Shown: positions 52,018-60,340 of the stretch, piece after piece | How the letters are laid out: the number at the start of each line of letters is the position of its first letter | Position numbering within the stretch: position 1 is the first letter of the stretch | Source of the DNA: Acholeplasmataceae bacterium UBA5769 | GTDB taxonomy: Bacteria; Bacillota_I; Bacilli_A; Acholeplasmatales; Acholeplasmataceae | DNA: 64,000 nt | Direction of reading: 5' to 3' | Assembly (NCBI GenBank): GCA_002418725.1 | Contig: DIER01000043.1 | Span: forward strand, 73,402-137,401 | Translations under genes and position numbers: made by a program | The notes under the pieces: generated by a model | What the model saw: only the letters and a program-made list of their open reading frames with translations | What the model was told of the DNA's origin: nothing | The model's database searches: none

Positions 52018-52737
52018 ATGGGAAGAGCATTTGAAGTACGAAAGGTAGCAATGGCGAAGACAGCTGCCACAAAGAGTAAACTCTATGCGAAATTTGGAAG
52101 AGAAATTTATCTAGCTGCGAAGTCAGGGACACCTGATCCAGATACGAATCAAACATTGAAACGCATGATTGAAAAGGCTAAGAAGGAACAAGTGCCTGCA
52201 GATGTTATCAAGCGTAACATTGATAAGGCTAAAGGCGGTGGTGAAGATAATATGTCATCCATTCGCTATGAAGGTTTTGGCCCGGGCAATTCTATGTTCA
52301 TTGTTGAATGTTTAACGGATAACGTAAACAGAACCATCTCTGAAGTTAGAAATTGCTTCACCAAAACAGGTGGAAAATTGGGTATTTCAGGTTCAGTTGT
52401 TCACCAGTTTAACCATCAAGCCGTCTTTTCAATGAAAGGCATTACCGAAGATGAGGTTCTTGAAATTTTAGTGTTAAATGATTTAGATGTGAGTGATATT
52501 GAAACCGATGAAGAAGGTGTGACAATCTACAGTGATGCTACCAACTTCAGCGCGATTCGTATCGCATTCAATGAAGCTAGACCAGAACTCGACTATGATA
52601 CCGAACAGATCATGTGGTTACCCATTATGGAAACGACATTAGATGCTGAAGAAGATATGGAAAAGTTTGAACGTTTGACCAACATGCTTGATGAACTCGA
52701 TGATGTGCAAGATGTTTACCACAACGTAAGCTTATAA
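52018..52737 (+). CDS. yebC: YebC/PmpR family protein
   Basis: 239 aa, full length. YebC-family proteins were described as transcription regulators and more recently as ribosome-associated factors that ease stalls at proline runs. Typical start GRAFEVRKVAMAKTAATKSKLYAKFGREI, split here as GRAFEVR, AKTAATKSK and YAKFGREIYLAAK; also RNIDKAKGG and YEGFGPGNSMFIVECLTDN. 13 bases after ppa, so cotranscribed. Terminator follows. Confidence 0.95.
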   Translation: MGRAFEVRKVAMAKTAATKSKLYAKFGREIYLAAKSGTPDPDTNQTLKRMIEKAKKEQVPADVIKRNIDKAKGGGEDNMSSIRYEGFGPGNSMFIVECLTDNVNRTISEVRNCFTKTGGKLGISGSVVHQFNHQAVFSMKGITEDEVLEILVLNDLDVSDIETDEEGVTIYSDATNFSAIRIAFNEARPELDYDTEQIMWLPIMETTLDAEEDMEKFERLTNMLDELDDVQDVYHNVSL

Positions 52738-52791
52738 ATAATAATTCTAAAAACAATTGTAATTAACTAAAAAAACATAAAAATGTTAAGT

Positions 52792-52826
52792 AAAGACAGC
52801 TTTCTATTCCATGAAAACTGTCTTTT
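52792..52826 (+). terminator. Terminator of the ppa-yebC unit
   Basis: AAAGACAG / CTGTCTTTT with an inner TTTC / GAAA stem and T run; overlaps the -35 region of the glyA promoter. Confidence 0.75.
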
Positions 52827-52854
52827 CATTTGCATGTTATTATGTTATAATAAC
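52823..52854 (+). promoter_or_regulatory. glyA promoter with dyad over the -10
   Basis: TTTTCA (52823-52828), 17-base spacer, TATAAT (52846-52851) with extended TGT. A perfect inverted repeat GTTATTA-TGTTA-TAATAAC (52836-52854) encloses the -10 box. Confidence 0.6.
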
Positions 52855-52879
52855 TTGAGGAATATTCGAGGAGGACAGA

Positions 52880-54127
52880 ATGGGCTTAATTGATACGGAT
52901 CCAATCATCAATGCCATCATCCTGAAAGAAAAAAATAGACAGGAAGAACACATTGAATTGATTGCTTCTGAAAACTTTGTTTCACAAGCTGTATTGGATG
53001 CACAAGGTTCGATTCTGACAAACAAATACGCAGAAGGCTACCCCAAAAAACGTTATTATGGTGGTTGCGAGTTTGTTGATGAAATTGAATCGTTGGCGAT
53101 TGAAAGGTTGAAAACACTATTTCAAGTGAAATATGCGAATGTTCAACCACATTCAGGTTCTCAAGCAAACATGGCAGTTTATATGGCACTCATGAATCCA
53201 GGTGACCGTATACTCGGCATGTCTCTTGCAGAAGGTGGGCATTTGACCCACGGGTTTAGTTTGAATTTTTCTGGAAAGCACTATCAATCCTTTTTCTATG
53301 GTGTCGATGAGAAGACAGAACGTATTGATTATGATCGTGTATTAGAGATTGCAAAAGAAGTGAAACCAAAAGTCATCGTCGCAGGCGCTAGCGCTTATTC
53401 AAGAGTGATTGACTTTAAACGTTTTAGAGAGATTGCTGATGAAGTTGGTGCATACCTCCATGTCGATATGGCACATATTGCTGGATTGGTTGCTGCTGGC
53501 GTTCATCCATCACCATGTCCACATGCACATGTGGTGTCTTCAACTACACACAAGACTTTGAGAGGTCCTCGTGGTGGTATCATTTTAACCAATGACGAAG
53601 AGATTGCTAAGAAAATAGATAAAACCGTATTTCCTGGAATTCAAGGCGGTCCACTCATGCACGTTATTGCAGCTAAAGCTGTTGCGTTTCATGAAGCGCT
53701 TGATCCTTCATTTGTAGACTATCAGAAACAAGTCGTGAAAAATGCAGAAGTGTTGGCAGAATCACTTATCGCGTTGGGCTACCGCGTAGTGAGTGGTGGT
53801 ACCGATAATCATTTGATGTTAGTCGATGTGAAGAGTAAACACCAAATGACTGGGCTTGATGCGGAAAGACTGCTTCACAAAGTATCCATTACATGTAATA
53901 AAAACGGAGTTCCATTTGACAAAGAAAAACCGGCTTATGCTTCAGGCATTCGTTTAGGAACACCAGCGATTACATCGCGTGGTTTTAAAGAGAATGACAT
54001 GGTTCAGATTGCGAAGTGGATTGATCGTGCACTTACGAATCGTCAGGATCCTGAAGTTCTCGCAACTATTCAACAAGAGGTTATGACATTAACAAAGAAA
54101 TATCCATTATACAGGAAGGGAGTATAA
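52880..54127 (+). CDS. glyA: Serine hydroxymethyltransferase
   Basis: PLP enzyme that turns serine and THF into glycine and methylene-THF. 415 aa. Motifs: ELIASENFVS, TNKYAEGYP, RYYGGCEFVD, VDMAHIAGLVAAG and the PLP lysine in TTHKTLRGPRGG. AGGAGG before ATG. Its own promoter; 5 bases of spacing to rnfC means the Rnf operon is read at least partly from the glyA promoter. Confidence 0.98.
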   Translation: MGLIDTDPIINAIILKEKNRQEEHIELIASENFVSQAVLDAQGSILTNKYAEGYPKKRYYGGCEFVDEIESLAIERLKTLFQVKYANVQPHSGSQANMAVYMALMNPGDRILGMSLAEGGHLTHGFSLNFSGKHYQSFFYGVDEKTERIDYDRVLEIAKEVKPKVIVAGASAYSRVIDFKRFREIADEVGAYLHVDMAHIAGLVAAGVHPSPCPHAHVVSSTTHKTLRGPRGGIILTNDEEIAKKIDKTVFPGIQGGPLMHVIAAKAVAFHEALDPSFVDYQKQVVKNAEVLAESLIALGYRVVSGGTDNHLMLVDVKSKHQMTGLDAERLLHKVSITCNKNGVPFDKEKPAYASGIRLGTPAITSRGFKENDMVQIAKWIDRALTNRQDPEVLATIQQEVMTLTKKYPLYRKGV

Positions 54128-54132
54128 CGAAA

Positions 54133-55431
54133 ATGATTGCTAAAACGAAGTATATTCCAGATGGCAAGAAAGCGCTCAAGGAATTGCCTATTGTTCATTA
54201 CCTTGATGCCAATTATGTTTACTATCCTGTGACCAGCGCACGCTGCCCAGAAGGTGAAACGTGTGTACGCGGCGGACAATTTGTCAAAGTCGGTGAGGTC
54301 GTAGGAACAAGAAAAGGTGCCTTTTTTGAACAACCCATGCATGCTACTGTCAGCGGTGAGGTTGTGGGTTATGAAAAGCACATTGATAACAGTGGAAAAG
54401 TGGTGGACTGCTTAATTGTCAAAAATGACAGAAAATATGACCTACATCCATCCATTGTTGAACGTACTGATGAAGAAATTGCAGAACTTAAGAAAGAAGA
54501 CTACATCCAAATCATTAAAGATGCAGGTCTCGTCGGCTTAGGTGGCAGCGCGTTTCCAACCTACATCAAGCTTGAAACAAAAGATGAAATTGATGTTGTG
54601 ATTGCAAATGGCGTTGAATGTGAACCCAACCTTATCGCCGATTATTCACTGATGATGAATAATCCGCGAGAAGTGATTAAAGGATTAATTTATGCGATGA
54701 ATGCATCCGGTGCTAAGCGTGGTGTTATTGCGATTAAAAAGAAGTACAAAGAAATTGAAGAGCGTCTACGCTTTGTCTTACAAGAGTTTACAGAATACAA
54801 TATTACGATTGCAACCGTTGGCAATTACTACCCACAAGGTTGGGAGTTGGCGATGATCAAAAATGCACTTGGTATTAAAATCCCACAAGGTGAGTTGCTA
54901 TCTAAATATGGTGTTTTAAACTTTAACGTTTCCACACTTCAAAGTATTTATAACGCAGTCAAGAAACGTTTACCAGTGCTTGAAAGATTGTTTACCATCA
55001 GTGGTGATGGTGTCCAAAACAAGAGTTTTAGAGCACGCATTGGTACACTTGTCACCGATTTAATTGAACTAGCAGGTGGTTATAAAGACGAAGAACAACC
55101 CAAAGTCATGGTGCTTGGTGGACCCATGATGGGAACGAACATCTTGCGTGATGACGTCGTTATGACTCACACAACAACCAGTCTTATTGTTATGAATGAA
55201 AAACAGGAAAAAGAAGAACCTTGCGTGCATTGTGCATCTTGCGTATACTCATGTCCTGTTCAAATTCAACCTGTACAAATAATGAACGCGTACAAGACAC
55301 GCGATAAGGATGCACTCAAGATGTTAGAAGTGAATAAGTGCATTGAATGCGGACTTTGCTCGTATGTATGTCCATCAAAGATTCATTTGACAGAATACAT
55401 GCGCAACGGCAAACGTTTCGCTAGTAAGTAG
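54133..55431 (+). CDS. rnfC: Rnf complex subunit C
   Basis: Soluble subunit that carries the NADH/FMN site and two [4Fe-4S] clusters. 432 aa. N-terminal barrel-sandwich region (FEQPMHATVSGEVVGYE), then the Complex-I 51-kDa-like fold with GLVGLGGSAFPTYIK and IANGVECEPNL, then SLBB region, and cysteines of CVHCASCVYSCP (from 364) and CIECGLCSYVCP (from 403). AAGGGAG upstream of ATG. First gene of the Rnf operon. Gene order C-D-G-G'-E-A-x-B is as in other Rnf operons but with extra genes. Confidence 0.96.
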   Translation: MIAKTKYIPDGKKALKELPIVHYLDANYVYYPVTSARCPEGETCVRGGQFVKVGEVVGTRKGAFFEQPMHATVSGEVVGYEKHIDNSGKVVDCLIVKNDRKYDLHPSIVERTDEEIAELKKEDYIQIIKDAGLVGLGGSAFPTYIKLETKDEIDVVIANGVECEPNLIADYSLMMNNPREVIKGLIYAMNASGAKRGVIAIKKKYKEIEERLRFVLQEFTEYNITIATVGNYYPQGWELAMIKNALGIKIPQGELLSKYGVLNFNVSTLQSIYNAVKKRLPVLERLFTISGDGVQNKSFRARIGTLVTDLIELAGGYKDEEQPKVMVLGGPMMGTNILRDDVVMTHTTTSLIVMNEKQEKEEPCVHCASCVYSCPVQIQPVQIMNAYKTRDKDALKMLEVNKCIECGLCSYVCPSKIHLTEYMRNGKRFASK

Positions 55432-55440
55432 GAGGGCGCT

Positions 55441-56517
55441 ATGCAAACAATCAAACAAACAAGTCCCTATATTCGTAAAGATGTTAGTACAAAACGAATG
55501 ATGATTGATGTATTAATCGCTCTCATTCCAGTAGTTGCTTTCTCGATTTACCGTTTTGGTTTCGATGCTATTTTAAGAATTGTTGTTTCTCTCGTCGTCA
55601 TGATTGGTTTAGAAGCACTTATTTTTGGTATGATGCATAAAGCTGGTAAAGCAGACAAGTGGATTGAACGTGTCAAATCTCGTTATGCGGATTACACGAT
55701 TAATAACATTACTGCACCAGCAGTGAGTGCCATTATTTTTGCCATGCTTGTTCCAAGCAAACTTCCTATCTACGCTGTCATCATCGGTGCTGCTTTCGGT
55801 ATCGTGATTGCGAAGATGCTTTTTGGTGGTCTTGGTTCAAACATTTTCAACGTTGCGGCAGCGGGAAGAATTTTCATTGCACTTGCTGTTACCAGCATGT
55901 TTGATGGAACGTATGTTGGCGTTGATCTTGTTGCAGGGGCAACAGCGTTAACCGCATTCCGTTCTGGTCTTGGTTTCCCAGGAGTACTCAATACGTACAA
56001 CCTCACTGAACTCTTCTTTGGATACATTCCAGGAGCGATGGGTGAAATCAATACCGCAGCTATCTTGATTGGCGCAGCATATTTGATTATTAGAAAGTCT
56101 GCTGATTATAGAGTGATGTTATCCACTGCGGTGACATTTACCTTATTGATGCTTTTTGCTGGTTTGAAACTTTACCCTGATATGGCCATTCAATTTGCAT
56201 TATTCCATTTGTTCTCGGGTGGTTTAATGTTTGGTCTTGTTTTCATGGTCACAGACCCAGTAACATCGCCAGTAACACGTCCGGGACGTTGGTTATACGG
56301 TTTACTTGTAGGGGTTGTTGTTGTTTTAATTCGTCTCTTTGGTGCATATCCTGAAGGGGTTGCATTTGCCATTTTATTTGCAAATATGTTTGTGCCACTT
56401 ATTGATTATCCAAAATGGGCAACCAATAAGATTAAACCAGCATTTATTGCAGGTTATGTGATTATACTTGCGTTATTTAGCTTGGTGGTATTCTTCGGTG
56501 TAGGAGGTATCGCATAA
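55441..56517 (+). CDS. rnfD: Rnf complex subunit D
   Basis: Membrane subunit with a covalently bound FMN and the ion pathway. 358 aa with about nine helices. The flavinylation motif is AGATALT with Thr168 as the likely FMN site; TDPVTSP and the charged end match the NqrB/RnfD family. Overlaps the next gene by one base. AGGAGG precedes the ATG. Confidence 0.95.
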   Translation: MQTIKQTSPYIRKDVSTKRMMIDVLIALIPVVAFSIYRFGFDAILRIVVSLVVMIGLEALIFGMMHKAGKADKWIERVKSRYADYTINNITAPAVSAIIFAMLVPSKLPIYAVIIGAAFGIVIAKMLFGGLGSNIFNVAAAGRIFIALAVTSMFDGTYVGVDLVAGATALTAFRSGLGFPGVLNTYNLTELFFGYIPGAMGEINTAAILIGAAYLIIRKSADYRVMLSTAVTFTLLMLFAGLKLYPDMAIQFALFHLFSGGLMFGLVFMVTDPVTSPVTRPGRWLYGLLVGVVVVLIRLFGAYPEGVAFAILFANMFVPLIDYPKWATNKIKPAFIAGYVIILALFSLVVFFGVGGIA

Positions 56518-57494
56518 TGAAAAAATTACTTGAAAAAGATATGTTTCGTTACACCCTTGTATTAACAATTGTTGCCATTGTCTGTGGTTTGATGATTGGT
56601 GGTATGAATGCTTTAACAGCCCCCATCATTCAACGCAATTTAGAAGAAGCAGAACGTAAAGCCTTTCAGGAAGTTTTACCTCTTGGTGTAGACTTTGATA
56701 AACTAGAACTCGTTGAAGGTATACCATCCTCTATTCAAAGCGCTGTTCAAGGTTTAGACGCATCCAGTAAAGTTGTCGGCTATATCTATACAGCGAGTGG
56801 TACAAACCAACACGGTTCAATCTCTATTGTCGTCAGTGTTGATGCCAACGGTAAAATCTTAGGTGCTAGTATCTTATCGATTAATCAAACAAAAGGTATT
56901 GCTGATACTGAAAGCAACTTAAAGCGTTTTATTGGAACCCAAATTGGGACCAATACACCTGCAGGTGATATCATCTCAGGGGTTACAAACAGTTTAAATA
57001 CAGTTAAAGCGTTGTTAACGGACATTTCAGTTGCACATGGTCTACTTGCTGTACCATCTGATCCATACGTTCAAGCGTTTGGAGAAGGTTATACGATTGT
57101 ACAAGATACAACCTTCGTAGCCACAACACTCGTGAAACAAAAAGATGATGTTAAAAATGCTGCGAATCAAGTTGTCGGTCATATCTACACACTTTCTGGT
57201 GCTGGTGATTATGATAACGGTCAAGAAGTTGTTTCGGGATTCGCAATCACGATCAAAGTGGTTTTAGATTTAAACCAAAAAGTCGTTACGGTTGAACTAC
57301 CACAAGAACTTTATGGACATTCAGGTGGTGCTCGTTATACTAAAATTTCAAATTATGTCAATACACTTGTAGGTAAGAATATAAACCAACTTGAATCTAC
57401 ACTTAACAACTCAGGCGATTTAGTTTCAGGTGTTACAGGTACAAGAAACCTAGTTGATGTCTTGATTGATGCACTTGTAGAAGAGGTGAACTAA
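56517..57494 (+). CDS. rnfG: RnfG-like subunit with two FMN-binding domains (copy 1)
   Basis: 325 aa against about 180-220 for usual RnfG. One N-terminal membrane helix (about 12-32) and then two FMN-bind modules. The first ends in SGVTNS (Thr157), the second in SGVTGT (Thr307); these are the [ST]G[AV]Tx[ST] sites to which ApbE attaches FMN through phosphodiester to Thr. Between them lies LSGAGDYDNGQEVVSG, which recurs in the next gene. The second domain keeps the ELYGHSGG-like stretch. Overlaps rnfD by one base. So this subunit may hold two covalent FMN groups. Confidence 0.88.
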   Translation: MKKLLEKDMFRYTLVLTIVAIVCGLMIGGMNALTAPIIQRNLEEAERKAFQEVLPLGVDFDKLELVEGIPSSIQSAVQGLDASSKVVGYIYTASGTNQHGSISIVVSVDANGKILGASILSINQTKGIADTESNLKRFIGTQIGTNTPAGDIISGVTNSLNTVKALLTDISVAHGLLAVPSDPYVQAFGEGYTIVQDTTFVATTLVKQKDDVKNAANQVVGHIYTLSGAGDYDNGQEVVSGFAITIKVVLDLNQKVVTVELPQELYGHSGGARYTKISNYVNTLVGKNINQLESTLNNSGDLVSGVTGTRNLVDVLIDALVEEVN

Positions 57495-57495
57495 A

Positions 57496-58491
57496 ATGAA
57501 AATGAATAAACAAAACCTCTGGTTATTAATCAATACATTGATCATTTTAGTTGTTACCGCAGGATTCTTAGTTCTTAATGGGACAAGCATTCCAAGAGAG
57601 CCTAAAGATTTCTTGTTTGGTAAAGTGATCGAGTTAAGAAATGAAGAAGATATCGAAACTGCTCCAGTTTCAGGCGGATATGCCATTGTTGATTTTAAAG
57701 CAGAAGCGTATCAAGGCAAAACCTTTTTAGGAACTGTTTATAATGTAAAAATTAAGAACGGATATACCTACAGTGACGCTTATGATTTTGGAATGATTGA
57801 ACTTCTTGTAGCCATTGATCCTGCTGGAAATGTTTTTGTTCAAGTGGTTGAACTCAACCAATCCGATTGGACTGTTAGAGGTATTCAAGCCTACATTTCT
57901 GAAAAGTATCAAGGTATTGCTTATGAATCAGTTAAAAGCATACCTGCATACGATGCAGCAGATATAACCGCAGGTGTTACTGCTACAGACAGTACAGCCG
58001 CTATCCAAGCGATCATTCAAAAAGCAATCGATATTCATTATGATATGTTAATCACTGATCCTATTGCTACGATGTATGGTACGGGTTATGTGATTACAAA
58101 TGACGATACATTTGTGCCAACCGCATTCGTTACGAAACGTGAAATCGTTAAAAATGCATCCAATGTTGATTTAGGATACATATACACCGTTAGTGGTGTT
58201 GGCGATTATGACAACGGTCAAGAGATTGTCAGTGGTCACAGAATCACCTTGCAGGTTGCATTTGATGTAGACGACGTGGTCCTAGGTATTCTTATTCCAG
58301 AAGAATTATATGGACATACTAAAGGTAACCGATTAACAAAAATTCAAAATTATGTCAATTTACTTGTTGGTGCTACAGCAAGCGAATTCAGTGCGAGATT
58401 AGCTAATCCAGGAAGTATTACATCAGGTGTTACTTATACGAAAGACTTGGTGGATATCTTAATTGAAGCACTTGCGGAAGAGGTGAACTAA
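57496..58491 (+). CDS. RnfG-like protein with two FMN-binding domains (copy 2, paralogue)
   Basis: 331 aa, starting one base after the previous gene. One N-terminal membrane helix (about 8-28). Domain 1 ends in AGVTAT (Thr162), domain 2 in SGVTYT (Thr313). Domain 2 and its lead-in (GYIYTVSGVGDYDNGQE and PEELYGHTKGNRLTKIQNYVN) closely match the second domain of copy 1, which shows gene duplication; domain 1 is much more diverged. The region replaces the normal position of RnfG followed by RnfE. It is a second potential di-flavin electron carrier facing outside. Confidence 0.85.
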   Translation: MKMNKQNLWLLINTLIILVVTAGFLVLNGTSIPREPKDFLFGKVIELRNEEDIETAPVSGGYAIVDFKAEAYQGKTFLGTVYNVKIKNGYTYSDAYDFGMIELLVAIDPAGNVFVQVVELNQSDWTVRGIQAYISEKYQGIAYESVKSIPAYDAADITAGVTATDSTAAIQAIIQKAIDIHYDMLITDPIATMYGTGYVITNDDTFVPTAFVTKREIVKNASNVDLGYIYTVSGVGDYDNGQEIVSGHRITLQVAFDVDDVVLGILIPEELYGHTKGNRLTKIQNYVNLLVGATASEFSARLANPGSITSGVTYTKDLVDILIEALAEEVN

Positions 58492-58492
58492 G

Positions 58493-59185
58493 ATGACAGA
58501 AGCTAAAAAAGTTCCAGCTAAAAAAGTTGTTGAAGCTGATAAAGAGCCTACATTGTGGGAAATCTTTACCAAAGGTATTTGGAAGGAAAATGGCATCTTC
58601 GTTATGGTACTGGGTTTGTGTCCAGCACTCGCAGTTACCTCAACATTTGAAGGTTCATTTGGGATGGGGATTCTTGTTATCCTTGTCTTAATGATGACGA
58701 ACACTTCGGTATCCTTGATTCGCAAGGTTGTACCGGATACAGTCCGTATTCCAGTTTACGTTATTATTATTGCAACTGAAGTTACCATCTTAAAGATGCT
58801 TGTTGATGCATTTGCTCCTGCACTTGCAAACGAACTTGGTGTATTTATTGCTTTGATCACCGTGAACTGTGTTGTCTTCGGACGTGCAGAAGCCTTTGCA
58901 TCAAAGAATAGTGTGCCAAAAGCACTTTTAGACGGCATCGGTGTTGGTATGGGTTTTGCGATATCCTTAATGATGATTGGTTTCTTTAGAGAATTCTTAG
59001 GAACTGGTGCCATTGTTTTAGGTAAAACCTTACCTTTAGGATTTGAATATGTTGTTTTTGAAGGATTAGGTTTGGGCAAATATGCATTTGCAGTTCTTGT
59101 CCAACCTCCAGGAGCATTTATGGTTATTGGTATTATCTTAGCCATCATCACTGCTTCTAAACAAGCAAAGGGGGTTAAGAAATAA
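58493..59185 (+). CDS. rnfE: Rnf complex subunit E
   Basis: Integral membrane subunit, six helices, 230 aa. The first about 25 residues are lysine- and glutamate-rich, longer than usual. GLCPALAVTST and TVNCVVFGRAEAFASKN carry the cysteines that, with those of RnfA, hold the membrane-embedded iron or [2Fe-2S] centre. Ends one base into rnfA. One base after the preceding RnfG-like gene. Confidence 0.95.
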   Translation: MTEAKKVPAKKVVEADKEPTLWEIFTKGIWKENGIFVMVLGLCPALAVTSTFEGSFGMGILVILVLMMTNTSVSLIRKVVPDTVRIPVYVIIIATEVTILKMLVDAFAPALANELGVFIALITVNCVVFGRAEAFASKNSVPKALLDGIGVGMGFAISLMMIGFFREFLGTGAIVLGKTLPLGFEYVVFEGLGLGKYAFAVLVQPPGAFMVIGIILAIITASKQAKGVKK

Positions 59186-59757
59186 TGAACTTAATCGCTA
59201 TATTAATTTCTTCAATGATCATTAATAACATCGTCTTAATGCAGTTTTTAGGACTATGCTCATTCTTCGGTGTATCAACCAAGATGAAATCAGTGGTTGG
59301 TATGGGACTTGCGGTTATTACCGTTATTTTCCTTGCCGGAGTGATTACATACCCACTTTATCATTATGTCCTTGTATGGTTAAAGATTGAATACATTGAC
59401 ACAATCGCCTTTATTTTGGTTATTGCTTCCCTCGTTCAATTAACGGAACTTGTGATTAAACGCTTCAGCCAAAGTTTATACAAGGCACTTGGTGTTTATC
59501 TACCACTAATCGCAACGAACTGTGCGGTTTTAGGTGTAGCTTTAACAAACGTTGCAACACCACAATCTTACCCAGAAGCTTTAATGTTTGCATTAGGTTC
59601 AGGTTTAGGTTATGCATTCATTATCATTACATTTACAGCGATTCGTCTTCGCCTCGACTCTGCCAACGTACCCAAGGCAATGAAAGGTCTACCAATCGCT
59701 TTCGTGACAGCTAGCCTTATGGCAATGGCTTTCATGGGATTATCAGGAATTATCTAA
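59185..59757 (+). CDS. rnfA: Rnf complex subunit A
   Basis: 190 aa integral membrane partner of RnfE with the inverted topology, six helices. Conserved cysteines lie in MQFLGLCSFFG (Cys25) and IATNCAVLG, matching the intramembrane metal site. The stop overlaps the next start by one base. Confidence 0.96.
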   Translation: MNLIAILISSMIINNIVLMQFLGLCSFFGVSTKMKSVVGMGLAVITVIFLAGVITYPLYHYVLVWLKIEYIDTIAFILVIASLVQLTELVIKRFSQSLYKALGVYLPLIATNCAVLGVALTNVATPQSYPEALMFALGSGLGYAFIIITFTAIRLRLDSANVPKAMKGLPIAFVTASLMAMAFMGLSGII

Positions 59758-59966
59758 TGCAATATTTTGTTGTCGTTGGACTAATCGCGGTTTTTATTGC
59801 GATATACATGGGTGCGATGTATTTAAATTCTAAAGTTGCGATTCCAGAATCCTGCAAGGAAGCCTATCTTGAGGCACAAACATGTGAATCGTGTGCTTCT
59901 AAGAGTGGAAGATCATCTTGTAGTTTTAACGATGCACTTGAGTTTATGAAGGAGGTCAAACTATGA
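59757..59966 (+). CDS. Small cysteine-rich membrane protein (NqrM-like) in the Rnf operon
   Basis: 69 aa: one N-terminal membrane helix (about 3-22) and a soluble tail with four cysteines C33, C43, C46 and C55. This resembles NqrM (DUF539), a one-helix protein with clustered cysteines needed to build the membrane iron centre of Na+-NQR, a relative of Rnf. Here it lies between rnfA and rnfB, overlaps both (1 and 4 bases) and is likely a maturation factor or additional metal carrier. The family relation rests on layout, not on strong identity. Confidence 0.65.
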   Translation: MQYFVVVGLIAVFIAIYMGAMYLNSKVAIPESCKEAYLEAQTCESCASKSGRSSCSFNDALEFMKEVKL

Positions 59967-60283
59967 TTGATGCATTATTTCCATTCATTGTCTTAGGATT
60001 ATTAGGTATTTTGCTTGGGGTTGTCTTATCGCTCGCTAATAAGTATCTCCAAGTACAAGAAGATCCTAGAATCGATGCAGTTGAAAAGTTACTACCTAAT
60101 TATAACTGTGGGGCATGTGGTACACCAGGTTGTCGAGCATTCGCTACAGGCATTTTGAATGGCGAAGTTAAAAATGTCTCACGCTGCAAACCCGGTAAAG
60201 TTGAAAAGCATTTTAACCCCATTTTAGCCTATCTTAAAGATCACCCAAATCCAGATGGATCTATCGTTGATGTAAAGATTTAG
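59963..60283 (+). CDS. rnfB: Short RnfB: membrane anchor and one [4Fe-4S] domain only
   Basis: 106 aa, against about 190 to over 300 for usual RnfB. One membrane helix (4-25) and the four-cysteine domain YNCGACGTPGCRAFA with C49, C52, C57 and C75 are typical of the RnfB N-terminal half. The C-terminal ferredoxin domain with two or more [4Fe-4S] clusters is absent; the frame ends at a normal TAG followed by a hairpin, and no further cluster motif is found before apbE. So this looks like a natural short form, not a frameshift, though a separate ferredoxin elsewhere could fill the role. Confidence 0.88.
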   Translation: MIDALFPFIVLGLLGILLGVVLSLANKYLQVQEDPRIDAVEKLLPNYNCGACGTPGCRAFATGILNGEVKNVSRCKPGKVEKHFNPILAYLKDHPNPDGSIVDVKI

Positions 60284-60301
60284 GACATCTATTGTCCTTT
60301 T
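60282..60301 (+). terminator. Probable terminator after rnfB
   Basis: AGGACA / TGTCCT stem with a 5-base loop and TTTT, starting in the rnfB stop codon. Short stem, so partial read-through into apbE is likely. Confidence 0.6.
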
Positions 60302-60340
60302 CTTTACTTTTATAAACCTAATACGAATTGAGGAATGCCC

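Noticed and set aside
60200..60340. Frameshift or remainder of a ferredoxin domain after rnfB
   Set aside because: No cysteine-rich frame occurs in any phase before apbE and a hairpin follows the stop, so a natural short RnfB is more likely.
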